Shown here: one piece after another, positions 13,081-13,104 of the stretch
Layout: every line of letters starts with the position of its first letter
Numbering within the stretch: the stretch's first letter is position 1
Assembly (NCBI GenBank): GCA_021647375.1
Contig: JAKIUV010000072.1
Coordinates: 1-13,104 of the forward strand
From: Robiginitomaculum sp.
GTDB taxonomy: Bacteria; Pseudomonadota; Alphaproteobacteria; Caulobacterales; Maricaulaceae
Length of the DNA: 13,104 nucleotides
Direction of reading: 5' to 3'
Made by a program: the position numbers and the translations under genes
Notes under the pieces: model-generated
What the model saw: the letters and a program-made list of their open reading frames with translations, nothing else
The model's database searches: none
Told to the model about the DNA's origin: nothing

Positions 13081-13104
13081 ATTAGTTTCTTTCTTACCTT
13101 TGTT

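Noticed and set aside
1..13104. CRISPR arrays, insertion sequences, toxin-antitoxin or phage defence modules
   Set aside because: No regularly spaced repeats, transposase motifs or recognisable defence genes were found on either strand. The NYN protein alone does not make a toxin-antitoxin pair.

Overview
The window looks like chromosomal DNA of an alphaproteobacterium. The evidence is the core gene run ppsR-maf-aroE-coaE, which in many alphaproteobacteria lies at the replication origin, together with a Brucella EipA-like DUF1134 lipoprotein and CtrA-type TTAA-N7-TTAA signals. I cannot place it at order or genus level. Base composition varies: the central part is relatively AT-rich, while the left-edge peptidase and pheS/pheT are richer in GC.

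Layout, left to right. (1) At 1-722 is the 3' part of a family S58 (DmpA/NylC-type) self-processing aminopeptidase or amidase, running off the left edge. (2) At 810-886 is a complete tRNA-Arg(ACG). (3) A leftward cluster, rho-dnaQ-trmB, occupies 1088-3924. It encodes the transcription terminator Rho, a DnaQ-type 3'-5' exonuclease and tRNA m7G46 methyltransferase. (4) At 3925-4541 is a 617-bp AT-rich divergent spacer with no gene. It contains a perfect DnaA box, a second match to TTATNCACA, weaker DnaA boxes, a perfect CtrA box and two outward-facing promoters. I read it as the probable chromosomal origin, oriC. (5) A rightward cluster, ppsR-maf-aroE-coaE, occupies 4542-7498 with tight or overlapping junctions. 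(6) pheS, a NYN-domain nuclease-like gene and pheT follow at 7549-11838. The NYN gene sits between the two phenylalanyl-tRNA synthetase genes. It is preceded by a compact structured RNA (about 8683-8757) with its own promoter, a terminator-like end, and the NYN ribosome-binding site inside its 3' arm. (7) Leftward again, an EipA-like lipoprotein gene (11833-12471) overlaps the tail of pheT by 6 bp. Its upstream region carries two CtrA half-site motifs. (8) At 12575-13039 is a broken C-terminal piece of a staphylococcal-nuclease-like gene, followed by a perfect 32-bp palindrome near the right edge.

How it fits together: genes on both sides of the putative origin point away from it, so transcription runs with the replication forks. 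The products are mainly information-processing and core metabolic enzymes: transcription termination, proofreading, tRNA modification and charging, shikimate and CoA synthesis, and control of PEP synthase or PPDK. The CtrA and DnaA motifs suggest cell-cycle control of both the origin and the envelope gene. The strongest candidates for something undescribed are the structured RNA with the NYN gene inside the pheST operon, and the origin itself.
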